Shown here one piece after another: positions 8,626-18,422 of a DNA stretch of 64,000 bases. Below the pieces are notes generated by a model that did not search any database, was not told where the DNA came from, and worked only from the letters and a program-made list of their open reading frames with translations. Source of the stretch: Fusobacterium naviforme (GTDB taxonomy: Bacteria; Bacillota; Clostridia; Lachnospirales; Lachnospiraceae); assembly GCA_003014445.1 (NCBI GenBank), contig PYGH01000004.1, positions 62,001-126,000 of the forward strand. Direction: 5' to 3'. Both the position numbers and the translations under genes were made by a program. Each line of letters starts with the position of its first letter. Within the stretch, counting starts at the first letter, position 1.

Positions 8626-9327
8626 ATGGATTATGTTATGACCGGTCTGAGAGATCTGACCACTCTGTCGATCTGCCTCCGCATGATACTCTCGGTACTC
8701 TGCGGCGGCGCAGTCGGGCTGGAACGGGAATACAAACGCCGTTCCGCCGGTTTCCGCACCCACATTCTGATCACACTCGGCGCCTGCGTCACGACGCTCA
8801 CCGGACAGTATCTCTCCATCTACATGCACTACTTCACAGATATGGCGCGGCTCGGCGCGCAGGTAGTCGCAGGCATCGGCTTTATCGGTGCAGGAGCAAT
8901 CATCCGCACACAGGGAAATCAGGTGCGCGGACTCACGACCTCCGCCGGACTCTGGGCATCCGGCATTATCGGACTCTGCTTCGGCGCGGGTTTCTTCGAG
9001 GGAGGGCTCATAACCACTGCTCTCATCCTGCTCTCAGAGATCGTATTTTCAAAGCTGGAGTACTGGATGCGGGACCACGCTCCGGAAGTCACGCTCTACA
9101 TTGAGTACAAGGGTCGTTCCACCATGGAGCTGCTCACAAAAAATCTTCAGGAGATGGCTGTGAAGCTGAAGCGTATTGAGATAAGCCGTTCCGGTGAGAC
9201 CGGCGAAAACGGCAAGCGCAATCTCTGCGCCGTGCTTACCCTGCAGCTGAACCGAGATCATGATACCGAGAGACTGCTGGAGTATATCAGCATGACAGAC
9301 GGCGTGGTCGAGGTGGAGGAGCTGTAA
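8626..9327 (+). CDS. MgtC/SapB-family membrane protein (second copy)
   Basis: 233 residues with the same layout as its upstream neighbour: GLEREYKRRSAGFRTH, AGIGFIGAGAIIRT and RGLTTSAGLWASGIIGL in the membrane half, then a C-terminal regulatory-type domain. The two copies clearly arose by duplication but have diverged widely. Its ribosome site AGGAGG lies 5 bases before the ATG. They may act as a hetero-pair; this is inference. Confidence 0.92.
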   Translation: MDYVMTGLRDLTTLSICLRMILSVLCGGAVGLEREYKRRSAGFRTHILITLGACVTTLTGQYLSIYMHYFTDMARLGAQVVAGIGFIGAGAIIRTQGNQVRGLTTSAGLWASGIIGLCFGAGFFEGGLITTALILLSEIVFSKLEYWMRDHAPEVTLYIEYKGRSTMELLTKNLQEMAVKLKRIEISRSGETGENGKRNLCAVLTLQLNRDHDTERLLEYISMTDGVVEVEEL

Positions 9328-9402
9328 TCGGCAACTTCAGAGAGCTGTGGCCTGTCCGTATCTCAGCTAATAATAGCAAGCAATCATACAAAAGCGTCTG
9401 AA

Positions 9403-9434
9403 AAACCGGCCCCTGCAAAAGCAGAGGCCGGTTT
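9403..9434. terminator. Bidirectional terminator between mgtC pair and glyoxalase gene
   Basis: AAACCGGCC at 9403-9411 pairs with GGCCGGTTT at 9426-9434, with an inner CTGC/GCAG stem. T-rich sequence follows on both sides, fitting the two converging transcripts. Confidence 0.8.
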
Positions 9435-9458
9435 CTGAAACTGTCATTTTTTTCCGTC

Positions 9459-9827
9459 TCATCTCGTCGGCACAATTTCCAGCCAATAGCCATCCGGATC
9501 CTGAATAAAGTAAATACCCATCTCCGGATTCTCAAAGCAGATGCAGTCCATCTCCCTGTGCAGCGCATGTGCAGCCTCGAAGTCATCCACGCGGAAAGCC
9601 AGATGGAACTCCTCCTCCCCGATATCATACTTCTGCGGATGCTCCTTAAGCCAGGTAAGCTCCAGCTCAAAATCCGACTCCTCATTTCCGACAAAGCAAA
9701 TCACATAAGAGCCGTCTGCCGCATTTTTTCTGCGCCGCTCCTTCAGCCCCAGCGCTCTCTCATAAAATGCAAGCGAACGCTCCAGATCCTGGACATTGTA
9801 ATTTTCATGTATCATCCGAAATTTCAT
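9459..9827 (-). CDS. gloA: Glyoxalase I / VOC-family lactoylglutathione lyase-like protein
   Basis: 122 residues, the standard length for a glyoxalase I-like single-unit VOC protein. It begins MKFRMIHENYNVQDLERSLAFYERALG, with candidate metal ligands His7, a Glu in ESDFELELTW, His in EFHLAFRV and Glu in GYWLEIVP, matching the His/Glu/His/Glu set. It probably detoxifies methylglyoxal as its thiol adduct; many Clostridia lack glutathione, so the thiol used is uncertain. A single gene ending at a bidirectional terminator. Confidence 0.85.
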   Translation of the reverse strand: MKFRMIHENYNVQDLERSLAFYERALGLKERRRKNAADGSYVICFVGNEESDFELELTWLKEHPQKYDIGEEEFHLAFRVDDFEAAHALHREMDCICFENPEMGIYFIQDPDGYWLEIVPTR

Positions 9828-9860
9828 CTCTGACCTCCCCTGCCTTTTGGGATATCCGCT

Positions 9861-11060
9861 TCAGACTGCTGCATCATAGATGCGGACGATATCATCGTAA
9901 TCAAGGCTCTTAAATGAGCCTATGCTTCTCTTCTTTCCGTAGCTGCACTCCTCTGCAAACGCCCTGATCTCCTCCTCAGAGGGAGTATGCCCCAGAAGCT
10001 CCGTGAGTGTCAGCGGCATCCCGAGGCTTCGGAAGAACTCCTCCGTCCGCTCAATACCGAGAGAAGCGGCCTTTGTATCGTCTGCCTCTGTGACCTTCCA
10101 CACCTTGCGTGCAAACTGCGCAAAGCGCGCCATATTTTCGTGACATACATAGCTTGCCCAGCTGCCCCAGACAGCTGTCAGCGTCGCGCCGTGCGTCGCA
10201 TCCGTGAGCGCGGAGATCGCCATGCCAAGCTGATGACAGGCCCAGTCTCCATCCCGCGCGGTATCTCCCTTTGCGCCGAGACCCGTGAGGCCCACATGAG
10301 AGACGCTGCCGCACCACATGATCTCGCTCATCGCCTCGTAGTCCTCCGGATTCTGAACGCCCTTCGGGCCGTAGCTGATGATATCCCGGAACAACCCCTC
10401 CGCGATCTCATCCGTCAGATGATTCCCCAGTATCGCTGCAAAGTAGCGCTCGGAGGTATGCATGAAGATATCCGCCACACCCGCGCCGATCTGCCACTTC
10501 GGCAGTGTCATGGTGAGCATGGGATCCATCACTGCAAACTTACAGCGGTTGAAGTCCGTGTTCATGCCGCGCTTCGTCCCCGGCTTCGTGTCATCATTGG
10601 TGAGCACGGAAGAATTGCTGGTCTCTGAGCCCGCGGCCGAGATCGTGAGTACTGCGCCGATCGGAAGACTCCTCTCCACCTTTGTGCCGCTCCAGAAGTC
10701 CCAGATGTCGTGCTCCGGAGCTGCAGCAGCATGCGCGACGCCCTTCGCAGTATCCAGCACGCTGCCACCGCCAACCGCGAGGATAAAGTCCGCCTTCATC
10801 TCCTGCGCCTCCTTCGCCATGCGCCGCGCCGTGGACAACAGCGGATTCGGAACCACGCCGCCCGTCGACCGCACCTCAAGCCCTGCCTCTGCAAGATTTT
10901 TCATAAGACGGTCTATCAGACCGCTCCTCACCGCGGAGTGCCCCCCGTAAATCAGGAGAACGCGACTTCCGCCGTACTTCTTCACGAGCTCAGCAGTTCT
11001 CTGCTCCTCTCCCGCTCCAAATACAATCTCCGTAGGCGCATAGTAAGTAAATTTTTTCAT
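9861..11060 (-). CDS. Iron-containing alcohol dehydrogenase (NAD(P)H butanol dehydrogenase type)
   Basis: 399 residues. It starts MKKFTYYAPTEIVFGAGEEQ, has the nucleotide-binding GGGSVLDTAKGVAHA at about residue 97 and the metal-binding region DIFMHTSERYF...ACHQLGMAISALTDATHGATLTAV. This is the type III iron-activated dehydrogenase family; closest in pattern to YqhD/BdhA aldehyde reductases, which reduce aldehydes to alcohols in fermentation. It follows tyrS by 80 bases, separated by a hairpin. Another family member is at 45.6-46.7 kb. Confidence 0.92.
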   Translation of the reverse strand: MKKFTYYAPTEIVFGAGEEQRTAELVKKYGGSRVLLIYGGHSAVRSGLIDRLMKNLAEAGLEVRSTGGVVPNPLLSTARRMAKEAQEMKADFILAVGGGSVLDTAKGVAHAAAAPEHDIWDFWSGTKVERSLPIGAVLTISAAGSETSNSSVLTNDDTKPGTKRGMNTDFNRCKFAVMDPMLTMTLPKWQIGAGVADIFMHTSERYFAAILGNHLTDEIAEGLFRDIISYGPKGVQNPEDYEAMSEIMWCGSVSHVGLTGLGAKGDTARDGDWACHQLGMAISALTDATHGATLTAVWGSWASYVCHENMARFAQFARKVWKVTEADDTKAASLGIERTEEFFRSLGMPLTLTELLGHTPSEEEIRAFAEECSYGKKRSIGSFKSLDYDDIVRIYDAAV

Positions 11061-11098
11061 AGCCTCTCCTTCTCCGGAGCCTCTCTCCGGAAGCCTGC

Positions 11099-11133
11099 AC
11101 TGCCCTGTCAGTTTGCAGCTCTGACAGGGCAGT
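11099..11133 (-). terminator. Hairpin downstream of tyrS
   Basis: ACTGCCCTGTCAG (11099-11111) pairs perfectly with CTGACAGGGCAGT (11121-11133). It lies right after the tyrS stop; there is no clear T-run, so it may be a weak terminator or processing signal. Confidence 0.55.
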
Positions 11134-11140
11134 TGTATTC

Positions 11141-12364
11141 TCAGTATGTCACTTTAATAAAGCTCTTCTTGCCGCGCTTCACAAGCCTGCCTTCACCGGA
11201 AAAATCCTCCGGCGTCCAGCTCGCCTCGATCTCCTTCACAATCTCTCCGTCCACGCTGACACCTCCCTGCGTCACATTTCTTCTCGCTTCCGAGCGGCTC
11301 GCAGCGAGCCCCGTCTTCACAAGAACAGAGAGTATGTCAATCCGGCCGTCCTTAAAATCGTCCTCTGTAAGCTGGACAGTGGGAACATTGGCACTCGCCG
11401 CACCTCCCGCAAAGAGCGCCCGGCTCGCCTCTCTCGCCTTCTTTGCCTCTTCCTCTCCGTGCACCAGATTGGTCAGCTCGTAAGCGAGAATATCCTTCGC
11501 CTCATTCAGCTTCGCGCCTTCCCAGTGATCCATAGCCTCAATCTCCTCGATCGGAAGGAAGGTCAGCATACGCAGGCATTTCAGCACATCCGCATCCGCC
11601 ACATTTCTCCAGTACTGATAGAAGTCATAGGGTGTCGTCTTATTCGGATCCAGCCAGACCGCGCCTCCGACAGTCTTCCCCATCTTCTTCCCCTCAGAAT
11701 TCAGGAGGAGCGTAATGGTCATGGCATGTGCATCTTTTCCAAGCTTTCTGCGGATCAGCTCAGTGCCGGCAAGCATATTGCTCCACTGATCATCGCCGCC
11801 GAACTCCATGTTGCAGCCGTACTTCTGATACAGAGAGTAGAAATCAAAGGCCTGCATGATCATGTAGTTAAATTCCAGAAAAGAGAGCCCCTTTTCCATG
11901 CGCTGCTTGTAGCACTCCGCGCGCAGCATATTATTGACAGAAAAATGCGGCCCGATATCCCGGATAAATTCGATGTAGTTCAGGCTCCTGAGCCAGTCGG
12001 CATTATTCACCATCATGGCCTTTCCCTCTCCGAACTCAATGAAGCGGGACATCTGCTTTTTAAAGCACTCGCAGTTGTGATCGATCTGCTCCACAGTCAT
12101 CATGGAGCGCATATCCGTTCTGCCGGATGGGTCCCCGATCATGCCGGTTCCGCCGCCCACGAGTGCAATCGGCTTATTTCCCGCCATCTGAAGACGCTTC
12201 ATCAGGCAGAGCGCCATAAAATGTCCCACATGGAGACTGTCCGCGGTCGGATCAAAGCCGATGTAGAAGGTCGCCCTGCCCTCGTTGACCAGCTTGCTGA
12301 CCTCCTCCTCATTCGTCACCTGCGCGATCAGCCCTCTGGCCTTCAGTTCTTCATAACACTGCAT
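11141..12364 (-). CDS. tyrS: Tyrosyl-tRNA synthetase
   Basis: 407 residues. The class I HIGH box is HVGH at residues 45-48; the KMSKS loop is KMGKT; Tyr-binding and dimer regions ([18 protein letters not shown]) match the bacterial enzyme, and the C-terminal 65 residues form an S4 RNA-binding domain ([25 protein letters not shown]). It charges tRNA-Tyr with tyrosine in the cytoplasm. The start has AAGGAG upstream. The 140-base upstream region does not show a T-box, unlike many Firmicutes tyrS genes. Confidence 0.97.
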   Translation of the reverse strand: MQCYEELKARGLIAQVTNEEEVSKLVNEGRATFYIGFDPTADSLHVGHFMALCLMKRLQMAGNKPIALVGGGTGMIGDPSGRTDMRSMMTVEQIDHNCECFKKQMSRFIEFGEGKAMMVNNADWLRSLNYIEFIRDIGPHFSVNNMLRAECYKQRMEKGLSFLEFNYMIMQAFDFYSLYQKYGCNMEFGGDDQWSNMLAGTELIRRKLGKDAHAMTITLLLNSEGKKMGKTVGGAVWLDPNKTTPYDFYQYWRNVADADVLKCLRMLTFLPIEEIEAMDHWEGAKLNEAKDILAYELTNLVHGEEEAKKAREASRALFAGGAASANVPTVQLTEDDFKDGRIDILSVLVKTGLAASRSEARRNVTQGGVSVDGEIVKEIEASWTPEDFSGEGRLVKRGKKSFIKVTY

Positions 12365-12506
12365 TTTATTCTCCTTTATTCTGCAAGCCGTGACCTGACA
12401 CAGCTCAAATTTTCACTCTATCAATCAGGTTCTGCGTGCAGCGCACGCTTCATTTGTGGAAAATGCTTCCGTGTGCCGGGGCTGCCCCCCGCATCGCGGC
12501 GTCCCG

Positions 12507-13181
12507 TCAGACATGCCCCATAATCGTGGTCAGCAGCTCACGCGCCTCAAGAAGATTGGCGCACACGGAGTATGCCATGCGGCGCAGTTCCTCTGTCGCG
12601 GGAAAGGTATCCGGAATCATGATGACCCGACATCCTGCCGCAAATCCCGCGCGCACACCGTTCGGACTGTCCTCGAGCACGATACACTCCTCCGGCTGCA
12701 CCCCCAGCTTCTTGGCTCCAAGCAGGAAGACATCCGGCTCCGGCTTGCTTCTCTCCGGCTCCATCCCGGTAACTGCCGCATCAAAATCGAAGGGCACTCC
12801 CGCCACTGCGAGTTCCTGCTCCGCGACCGGCAGCTGCGTCGAGGTGCAGAGCGCCCGGCGTATTCCCTGCTCCCTGAGCCAGTCCGTGAGCTCCCGGTAT
12901 CCGGTCTTCACCGGGATTCCATCTCGCTCAAACTGTACTGCACAGTAATCCTGCCTGAGCCTCCGGATTGCGGCATAGTCCACTGCGGCTCCGTATTCCT
13001 CTCGAAACAGAATCTTCTGATATTCTCTGTTCGCACCGCAGAGCTTTGCCACAAAGCTCCTGCGGAGCTTCAGTCCCTGCATATCACAGGCGTACTGCCA
13101 GCCCTCCTGATGGACGCGCTCCGTATCAATAATCACGCCGTCCATGTCAAAGAGCACGGCCCTAAAGGGTCCTCTATTCAC
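12507..13181 (-). CDS. HAD-superfamily phosphatase / beta-phosphoglucomutase-like
   Basis: 224 residues from a GTG start at 13181, preferred because AGGAGGGG lies 6 bases upstream; an ATG at 13199 is the alternative. HAD motif I is LFDMDGV (Asp12, Asp14), motif II the CTSTQLPVAE stretch, motif III SKPEPDVFL with Lys, and motif IV VLEDSPNGVRAG. The helical cap after motif I places it with the PGMB/phosphoglycolate phosphatase group. The substrate is unknown. It follows a metallophosphatase gene with a 61-base gap. Confidence 0.85.
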   Translation of the reverse strand: MNRGPFRAVLFDMDGVIIDTERVHQEGWQYACDMQGLKLRRSFVAKLCGANREYQKILFREEYGAAVDYAAIRRLRQDYCAVQFERDGIPVKTGYRELTDWLREQGIRRALCTSTQLPVAEQELAVAGVPFDFDAAVTGMEPERSKPEPDVFLLGAKKLGVQPEECIVLEDSPNGVRAGFAAGCRVIMIPDTFPATEELRRMAYSVCANLLEARELLTTIMGHV

Positions 13182-13242
13182 TGTCCCCCTCCTGTCCATC
13201 CTTTTCGCTATTGAAGAATTATAAAAGAATTGGGGAGAGGCG

Positions 13243-13947
13243 TCAACCTGCGCTCCGCTCGAAGCGCATCCAGCCATGCTCAATCAGCATGGCTGTGAGT
13301 GCTCCGCCGTAGCCGCAGCCTGTATCCATTGCGATCATGCCGCGCCGCGGAAGCTCAAACCAGGTCCCGTAGTTCGGATGAAAGCTGCTCTCCGTGCCGC
13401 TGCCATCCAGATAGACCGGCATTTCCAGCTCCGTGTGCCCGACAATGGCGAGCTTTCCCACATAATTATTGCTGTGGACGCCCTCGTTTCCCCAGAGAAA
13501 AGTCTCCTGACTGTTATTCCAGACCACCTCATCCCGGATATCTCCGTGCACACAGATAAAGTCCTGCTCCTCGCACCAGAGCCTGGTGTTGTCCCTGAGC
13601 CACGCGGCGGTCTTTCCGGCGCTCACCTTTCTTCGCCTCAGAGAGGCGAGTGTCTCCTTCCCGCCATTCTGCTGCCACAGAAAACCATTCGCAAGCTGGC
13701 CGCGCGTCAGAAGCTCCGCATCCATAAACATCTGCTCGTGCTCGCCGCGGATATAGACAAGGCGCTCTCCCATTTCTTCCTTCAGCGCGCGTATCTTTAG
13801 ATAGGTTCCACAGGCATCTGCCCCGCCGTCCAGCGCGTCTCCGAGCAGAATCAGCTGATTCTCTCTTCTGTCAAAGCCGATCTGCTCCAGCAGCTCCTGA
13901 AAGGCCGCGCTCTCTCCGTGAATATCTGAAATAATAACTGTACGCAT
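13243..13947 (-). CDS. Calcineurin-like (PPP-type) metallophosphatase
   Basis: 234 residues. It begins MRTVIISDIHGE (Asp8, His10), then GDALDGG in place of the usual GDxxDRG, GEHE in place of GNHE, and later CVHGD and VGHT. The order of the motifs is that of Ser/Thr protein phosphatases and ApaH/PrpE-type dinucleotide hydrolases. The Arg-to-Gly and Asn-to-Glu changes affect residues near the metal pair, so activity or substrate may differ. No ribosome site as strong as its neighbours is evident. Confidence 0.8.
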   Translation of the reverse strand: MRTVIISDIHGESAAFQELLEQIGFDRRENQLILLGDALDGGADACGTYLKIRALKEEMGERLVYIRGEHEQMFMDAELLTRGQLANGFLWQQNGGKETLASLRRRKVSAGKTAAWLRDNTRLWCEEQDFICVHGDIRDEVVWNNSQETFLWGNEGVHSNNYVGKLAIVGHTELEMPVYLDGSGTESSFHPNYGTWFELPRRGMIAMDTGCGYGGALTAMLIEHGWMRFERSAG

Positions 13948-14028
13948 GCATATTCCCCCATGCCTTTATTTTCTCTACTATATCACGAATCTGTACTTTC
14001 CTGTAGAGCAGTTGAGCTGCCTGTGAGT

Positions 14029-14064
14029 ACAGCAATGCCGCCCCGTCCGGAGCGGCATTGCTGT
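14029..14064 (-). terminator. Hairpin downstream of carB
   Basis: ACAGCAATGCCGC (14029-14041) pairs perfectly with GCGGCATTGCTGT (14052-14064), 24 bases after the carB stop. No clear T-run follows; likely transcript end or stabilising stem. Confidence 0.6.
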
Positions 14065-14087
14065 CTCGTATTTATTTCACAACAAAT

Positions 14088-17000
14088 TTACAGAGTCGCG
14101 ATATCAATGAGCGTGAGCTCCTCCGCCCTCTGCTCCAGCGAGGTCGCCAGCGCCGCAGCGGTGTCGAGCGAGGTCAGGACATTGACACCGGTCTCAATCG
14201 CATTTCTCCGGATGATGAAGCCGTCCTTCGCGCGATCTGCGCCGCTCGGCGGCGTGTCAATGACCAGATCGATCTCATGCCCCAGAATCAGATCCAGAAG
14301 ATTCGGGTGCTCCTGCTCGATCTTCCGCACGGCGAGCGCCTTCACGCCGTTGTCGTTCAGAAGCTTTGCTGTGCCGCGCGTGGAGAAAATGCGATAGCCC
14401 ACCTCGGCAAAGCGGCGCGCAATCGGAATCACATCCTGCTTGTCCTCATCGCGGACTGTGATGATCATATTCTTATACTTCGGGAGCTTCACGCCCGCCC
14501 CCTGGAAGGCCTTATACAGCGCCTCATTGAAGCTTTTTGCGATGCCCAGGCACTCGCCTGTTGACTTCATCTCCGGCCCAAGGCTTATCTCCGCGCCGCG
14601 GATCTTCTCAAAGGAGAAGACCGGCATCTTGATCGCGATGTAATCCGCCTCCGGCTGCAGCCCCGGCGTGTAGCCGAGCTCCTTAAGGCTGTGTCCGCAG
14701 ATGACCTGTGTCGCCAGAGGAATAATCGGAATCCCTGTCACCTTGGAGATATAGGGCACGGTGCGGGAGGAGCGCGGATTTACCTCGATCACATAGACCT
14801 CGTCGTCCTTTGCGATGAACTGGATATTGATCATGCCCTTCACATGCAGGGCGCGCGCCAGTCTCCAAGAGTAATCAACCATCTTCTGCTTCACAGTCTC
14901 AGAGAGAGACTGCGCCGGGTAGACGCTGATAGAATCTCCCGAGTGAATGCCTGTGCGCTCGATATGCTGCATGATACCCGGAATCACGATATCCTCTCCG
15001 TCACAGACAGCATCAACCTCCACCTCAATGCCCTGAATGTACTTGTCCACCAGAATCGGGTGCTCCTGCGTGTAGCGGTTGATGATGCCGATGTACTCAT
15101 CAATGTCATGATCGCTGATTGCGATGCGCATGCCCGCGCCGCCGAGTACATAGGACGGGCGCACCAGCACCGGATAGCCCAGTCGGTTTGCGACCTCCTT
15201 TGCCTCCTCCGCGGTATAGACTGTGCCTCCGGCCGCGCGCGGAATCTCTGTCTTCTGGAGTATCGCATCAAAGAGCTCTCTGTCCTCCGCAGCATCGACA
15301 TCCTCTGCGGCCGTGCCGAGTATCGGGACGCCCATCTTCATCAGCGCCTCGGTCAGCTTGATCGCCGTCTGCCCGCCGAACTGCACCACCGCTCCGTCCG
15401 GCTTCTCCAGGCGGACGATGCTCTCCACGTCCTCCGGCGTCAGCGGCTCAAAGTAGAGCTTGTCCGCGATGTCAAAATCCGTGGATACGGTCTCCGGGTT
15501 GTTGTTGATGATGATGGTCTCATAGCCCTCTTTTTTAAAGGTCCAGGTACAGTGCACAGAACAGAAGTCGAATTCTATGCCCTGACCAATGCGGATCGGA
15601 CCGGAGCCGAGTACCACCACCTTCTTTTCAGGTCTGGTCTCCTCCGCCTCGTTCTCCCCGTCAAAGCAGCTGTAGTAATAGGGCGTCTCCGCCGCAAATT
15701 CGGCTGCACAGGTATCCACCATCTTGAAGCCCGGAAAGATACCATACTCCTCGCGGAGTGTTCTGATCTCTGCCTCGCTCTTCTTTCGCAGCTCCGCGAT
15801 CACGTGATCCGGGAATTCCATGCGCTTTGCCTCCCGGAGCAGCTCCTCTGTCAGCGGGCGGCGCCGAAGCTCTGCCTCCATGCGCACCAGACGATCCAGC
15901 TTATGGATAAACCAGCGGTCTATCTTCGTCAGATGATTGATCTCATCATAGGACATGCCGCGGCGCAGCGCCTCCGCAATGACCCAGATGCGGCGGTCGT
16001 CGACACACTTAAGGCGGCTCTGCAGCTCGTCGTTATCCAGCTCCGCGTAGTCGTAGCTCATCAGAGAGTCCACATGCTGCTCCAGAGAGCGGATCGCCTT
16101 CATCAGCGCGCCCTCGAAATTCGTGCAGATGGACATGACCTCTCCGGTCGCCTTCATCTGTGTGCCGAGCGTGTGCTTTGCTGTAATAAACTTGTCAAAG
16201 GGAAGGCGCGGCATCTTCACAACGCAGTAATCCAGCATGGGCTCAAAGGAGGCGTAGGTCTTCTTTGTGACCGCATTCTGAATCTCGTCTAGGGTGTAGC
16301 CGAGTGCGATCTTCGCCGCGACCTTTGCGATCGGGTAACCCGTCGCCTTGGAGGCGAGCGCCGAGGAGCGGCTGACGCGCGGGTTTACCTCGATGACACA
16401 GTACTCAAAGCTGTCCGGGTTCAGGGCGTACTGTACATTGCAGCCTCCTGTAATGCCGAGCTCCGTGATAATATTCAGCGCGGAGGTCCGGAGCATCTGG
16501 TACTCCTTGTCGCCGAGCGTCTGGGAGGGCGCAACGACGATGGAGTCTCCGGTGTGTACACCGACCGGATCTATATTCTCCATGTTGCAGACGGTGATCG
16601 CATTGCCCGCGGAATCCCGCATCACCTCGTACTCGATCTCCTTCCAGCCCGCGATGCAGCGCTCCACCAGCACCTGCCCCACGCGGGAGAGCCGCAGTCC
16701 GTTCTGAAGGATCTCCACCAGCTCTCTGCGGTCCGCCGCAATGCCGCCGCCGCTTCCGCCGAGCGTATAGGCCGGACGCAGCACAACCGGATAACCGATG
16801 CTCTCCGCAAACTGTATGCCGTCCTCTACATTTTCCACGACAAGAGAGGCGGCCACCGGCTCATGGATCTTCTCCATGGTCTCCTTGAAGAGCTCTCTGT
16901 CCTCCGCCTTCTTGATCGTGAGCGCAGTGGTTCCGATGAGACGCACGCCGTGCTCCTCAAGAAAACCCTGCTCCGCAAGCTCCATCGCAAGATTCAATCC

Positions 17001-17282
17001 CGCCTGACCGCCGAGCGTCGGCAGAACGGAATCCGGCTGCTCCTTCAGTATCAGCTTCTCCACCACTTCGACTGTCAGCGGCTCGATATAGACATGATCC
17101 GCAATGTCCTTATCCGTCATAATTGTGGCCGGATTGGAGTTCAGGAGCACCACCTCGATGCCCTCCTCCTTCAGCGAGCGGCAGGCCTGCGTGCCCGCGT
17201 AGTCAAACTCCGCCGCCTGTCCTATGACTATGGGCCCGGAGCCAATCACCAAAACCTTTTTTATCTCGGAATTCTTAGGCAT
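14088..17282 (-). CDS. carB: Carbamoyl-phosphate synthase large subunit
   Basis: 1064 residues, full length. Two tandem ATP-grasp halves are plain: the first begins SEIKKVLVIGSGPIVIGQ with GGSGGG at its nucleotide loop, the second begins KKVVVLGSGPIRIGQG near residue 550. The C-terminal about 130 residues form the MGS-like allosteric domain (GYRIFSTRGTAKLL). It makes carbamoyl phosphate from bicarbonate, ATP and ammonia from CarA for pyrimidine and arginine synthesis. It overlaps carA by 8 bases. Confidence 0.98.
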   Translation of the reverse strand: MPKNSEIKKVLVIGSGPIVIGQAAEFDYAGTQACRSLKEEGIEVVLLNSNPATIMTDKDIADHVYIEPLTVEVVEKLILKEQPDSVLPTLGGQAGLNLAMELAEQGFLEEHGVRLIGTTALTIKKAEDRELFKETMEKIHEPVAASLVVENVEDGIQFAESIGYPVVLRPAYTLGGSGGGIAADRRELVEILQNGLRLSRVGQVLVERCIAGWKEIEYEVMRDSAGNAITVCNMENIDPVGVHTGDSIVVAPSQTLGDKEYQMLRTSALNIITELGITGGCNVQYALNPDSFEYCVIEVNPRVSRSSALASKATGYPIAKVAAKIALGYTLDEIQNAVTKKTYASFEPMLDYCVVKMPRLPFDKFITAKHTLGTQMKATGEVMSICTNFEGALMKAIRSLEQHVDSLMSYDYAELDNDELQSRLKCVDDRRIWVIAEALRRGMSYDEINHLTKIDRWFIHKLDRLVRMEAELRRRPLTEELLREAKRMEFPDHVIAELRKKSEAEIRTLREEYGIFPGFKMVDTCAAEFAAETPYYYSCFDGENEAEETRPEKKVVVLGSGPIRIGQGIEFDFCSVHCTWTFKKEGYETIIINNNPETVSTDFDIADKLYFEPLTPEDVESIVRLEKPDGAVVQFGGQTAIKLTEALMKMGVPILGTAAEDVDAAEDRELFDAILQKTEIPRAAGGTVYTAEEAKEVANRLGYPVLVRPSYVLGGAGMRIAISDHDIDEYIGIINRYTQEHPILVDKYIQGIEVEVDAVCDGEDIVIPGIMQHIERTGIHSGDSISVYPAQSLSETVKQKMVDYSWRLARALHVKGMINIQFIAKDDEVYVIEVNPRSSRTVPYISKVTGIPIIPLATQVICGHSLKELGYTPGLQPEADYIAIKMPVFSFEKIRGAEISLGPEMKSTGECLGIAKSFNEALYKAFQGAGVKLPKYKNMIITVRDEDKQDVIPIARRFAEVGYRIFSTRGTAKLLNDNGVKALAVRKIEQEHPNLLDLILGHEIDLVIDTPPSGADRAKDGFIIRRNAIETGVNVLTSLDTAAALATSLEQRAEELTLIDIATL

Positions 17283-18357
17283 CTGTCTCCTCCATCATAT
17301 TTAAGAAGCGATCAAAGAGATACGAGGAATCCTGCGGTCCGGGGCAGGCCTCGGGATGAAACTGCACCGTGAATATCTTTTTCCCGATATAGCGTATGCC
17401 CTCGTTGCTCCCGTCGTTGACATTGCAAAAGGCCGGAACGGCGATCTTCGGATCAAGACTCGTCTCGTCCACAGCAAAGCCGTGGTTCTGCGAGGAGATA
17501 TAGACCCTTCCTGTCAGAAGATCCTTCACCGGATGGTTCCCTCCGCGGTGACCGTACTTCATCTTAAAGGTATCTGCGCCGGTCGCAAGCGCCATGAGCT
17601 GATGACCGAGGCAGATCGCAAAAATCGGAATGTCCGAGGCATAGAGCTCCCGTATCTCCTCTATGACAGCGGTATTCTCCTTCGGATCGCCGGGGCCGTT
17701 TGTCAGCATGATCCCGTCCGGCTCCGTCGCGAGGATCTCCGCCGCCCTCGTGTGCTGCGGCCACACCGTCACCTCACAGCCCCGCTGATTCAGGGAGCGC
17801 GCAATGTTCCGCTTCATGCCGAGATCCAGCACTGCGACCCGCTTCCCATTGCCGGGCATGACATACTTCTCCCTGCAGCTGGTGCGCGCCACAACACCGC
17901 TCACGCAGTATTCCCGCATGCGCCGGAAGGCGTCCTCTCTGTCAAAATCCGGATTTGTTGTGAGAAAACCGTTCATCGTGCCGTGCTCCCGGAGACGCCT
18001 GGTCAGCGCTCTGGTGTCAATGCCCTCGATTCCCGGAATACCCTGCTCCATCAGAAAGCTCTGGAGCGACTCTCTGCTGCGGAAATTGGAGTGAAGCTCG
18101 GAGAGCTCACGGACGATCAAAGCATCCGGCCACGCGGCCTGCGACTCCATATCCTCCCGACATACCCCGTAATTTCCAATCAGAGGATAGGTCATAACCA
18201 CCGCCTGACCGGCGTAGGAGGGGTCCGTCAGTACCTCCAGATAACCGGTCATGGAGGTGTTGAACACCACCTCACTCACAAGCTCCTTCTGTGCCCCTAT
18301 GCTTCTTCCGGTGAACAGAGTGCCGTCTTCCAGTAAGAGATAAGCCTTCATCTGCAA
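17275..18357 (-). CDS. carA: Carbamoyl-phosphate synthase small (glutaminase) subunit
   Basis: 360 residues. The N-terminal CPSase small-chain domain (LLEDGTLFTGRSIG...VVFNTSMTGYLEVLTDPSYAGQ) is followed by a class I glutaminase with nucleophile Cys in FAICLGHQLMALA and His/Glu in VQFHPEACPGP. It releases ammonia from glutamine and channels it to CarB. First gene of carAB; the leader is only about 30 bases and shows no PyrR or arginine-operator element that I recognise. Confidence 0.98.
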   Translation of the reverse strand: MQMKAYLLLEDGTLFTGRSIGAQKELVSEVVFNTSMTGYLEVLTDPSYAGQAVVMTYPLIGNYGVCREDMESQAAWPDALIVRELSELHSNFRSRESLQSFLMEQGIPGIEGIDTRALTRRLREHGTMNGFLTTNPDFDREDAFRRMREYCVSGVVARTSCREKYVMPGNGKRVAVLDLGMKRNIARSLNQRGCEVTVWPQHTRAAEILATEPDGIMLTNGPGDPKENTAVIEEIRELYASDIPIFAICLGHQLMALATGADTFKMKYGHRGGNHPVKDLLTGRVYISSQNHGFAVDETSLDPKIAVPAFCNVNDGSNEGIRYIGKKIFTVQFHPEACPGPQDSSYLFDRFLNMMEETDA

Positions 18358-18391
18358 TCCTTTCTCAGCGTCCTGTTTTTACTTCTGCAAT

Positions 18392-18420
18392 ACTATAGCA
18401 GAAAGCTCTTTGAATGTCAC
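18392..18420 (-). promoter_or_regulatory. Promoter of carAB
   Basis: GTGACA (18420-18415), 17-base spacer, TATAGT (18397-18392) on the minus strand, directly downstream of the dapF terminator. Confidence 0.65.
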
Positions 18421-18422
18421 GA

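Noticed and set aside
7891..9327. Frameshifted single gene instead of two MgtC genes
   Set aside because: Both frames are full length with their own starts, ribosome sites and complete family motifs.
12365..12506. T-box riboswitch before tyrS
   Set aside because: No AGGGTGG-type T-box sequence, specifier stem or terminator was seen in this 140-base region.
14691..16292. Long plus-strand open frame opposite carB (and similar ones opposite most host genes)
   Set aside because: It is antisense to a perfectly conserved carB frame, has no ribosome site and an Arg/His/Leu-rich composition typical of a shadow frame.
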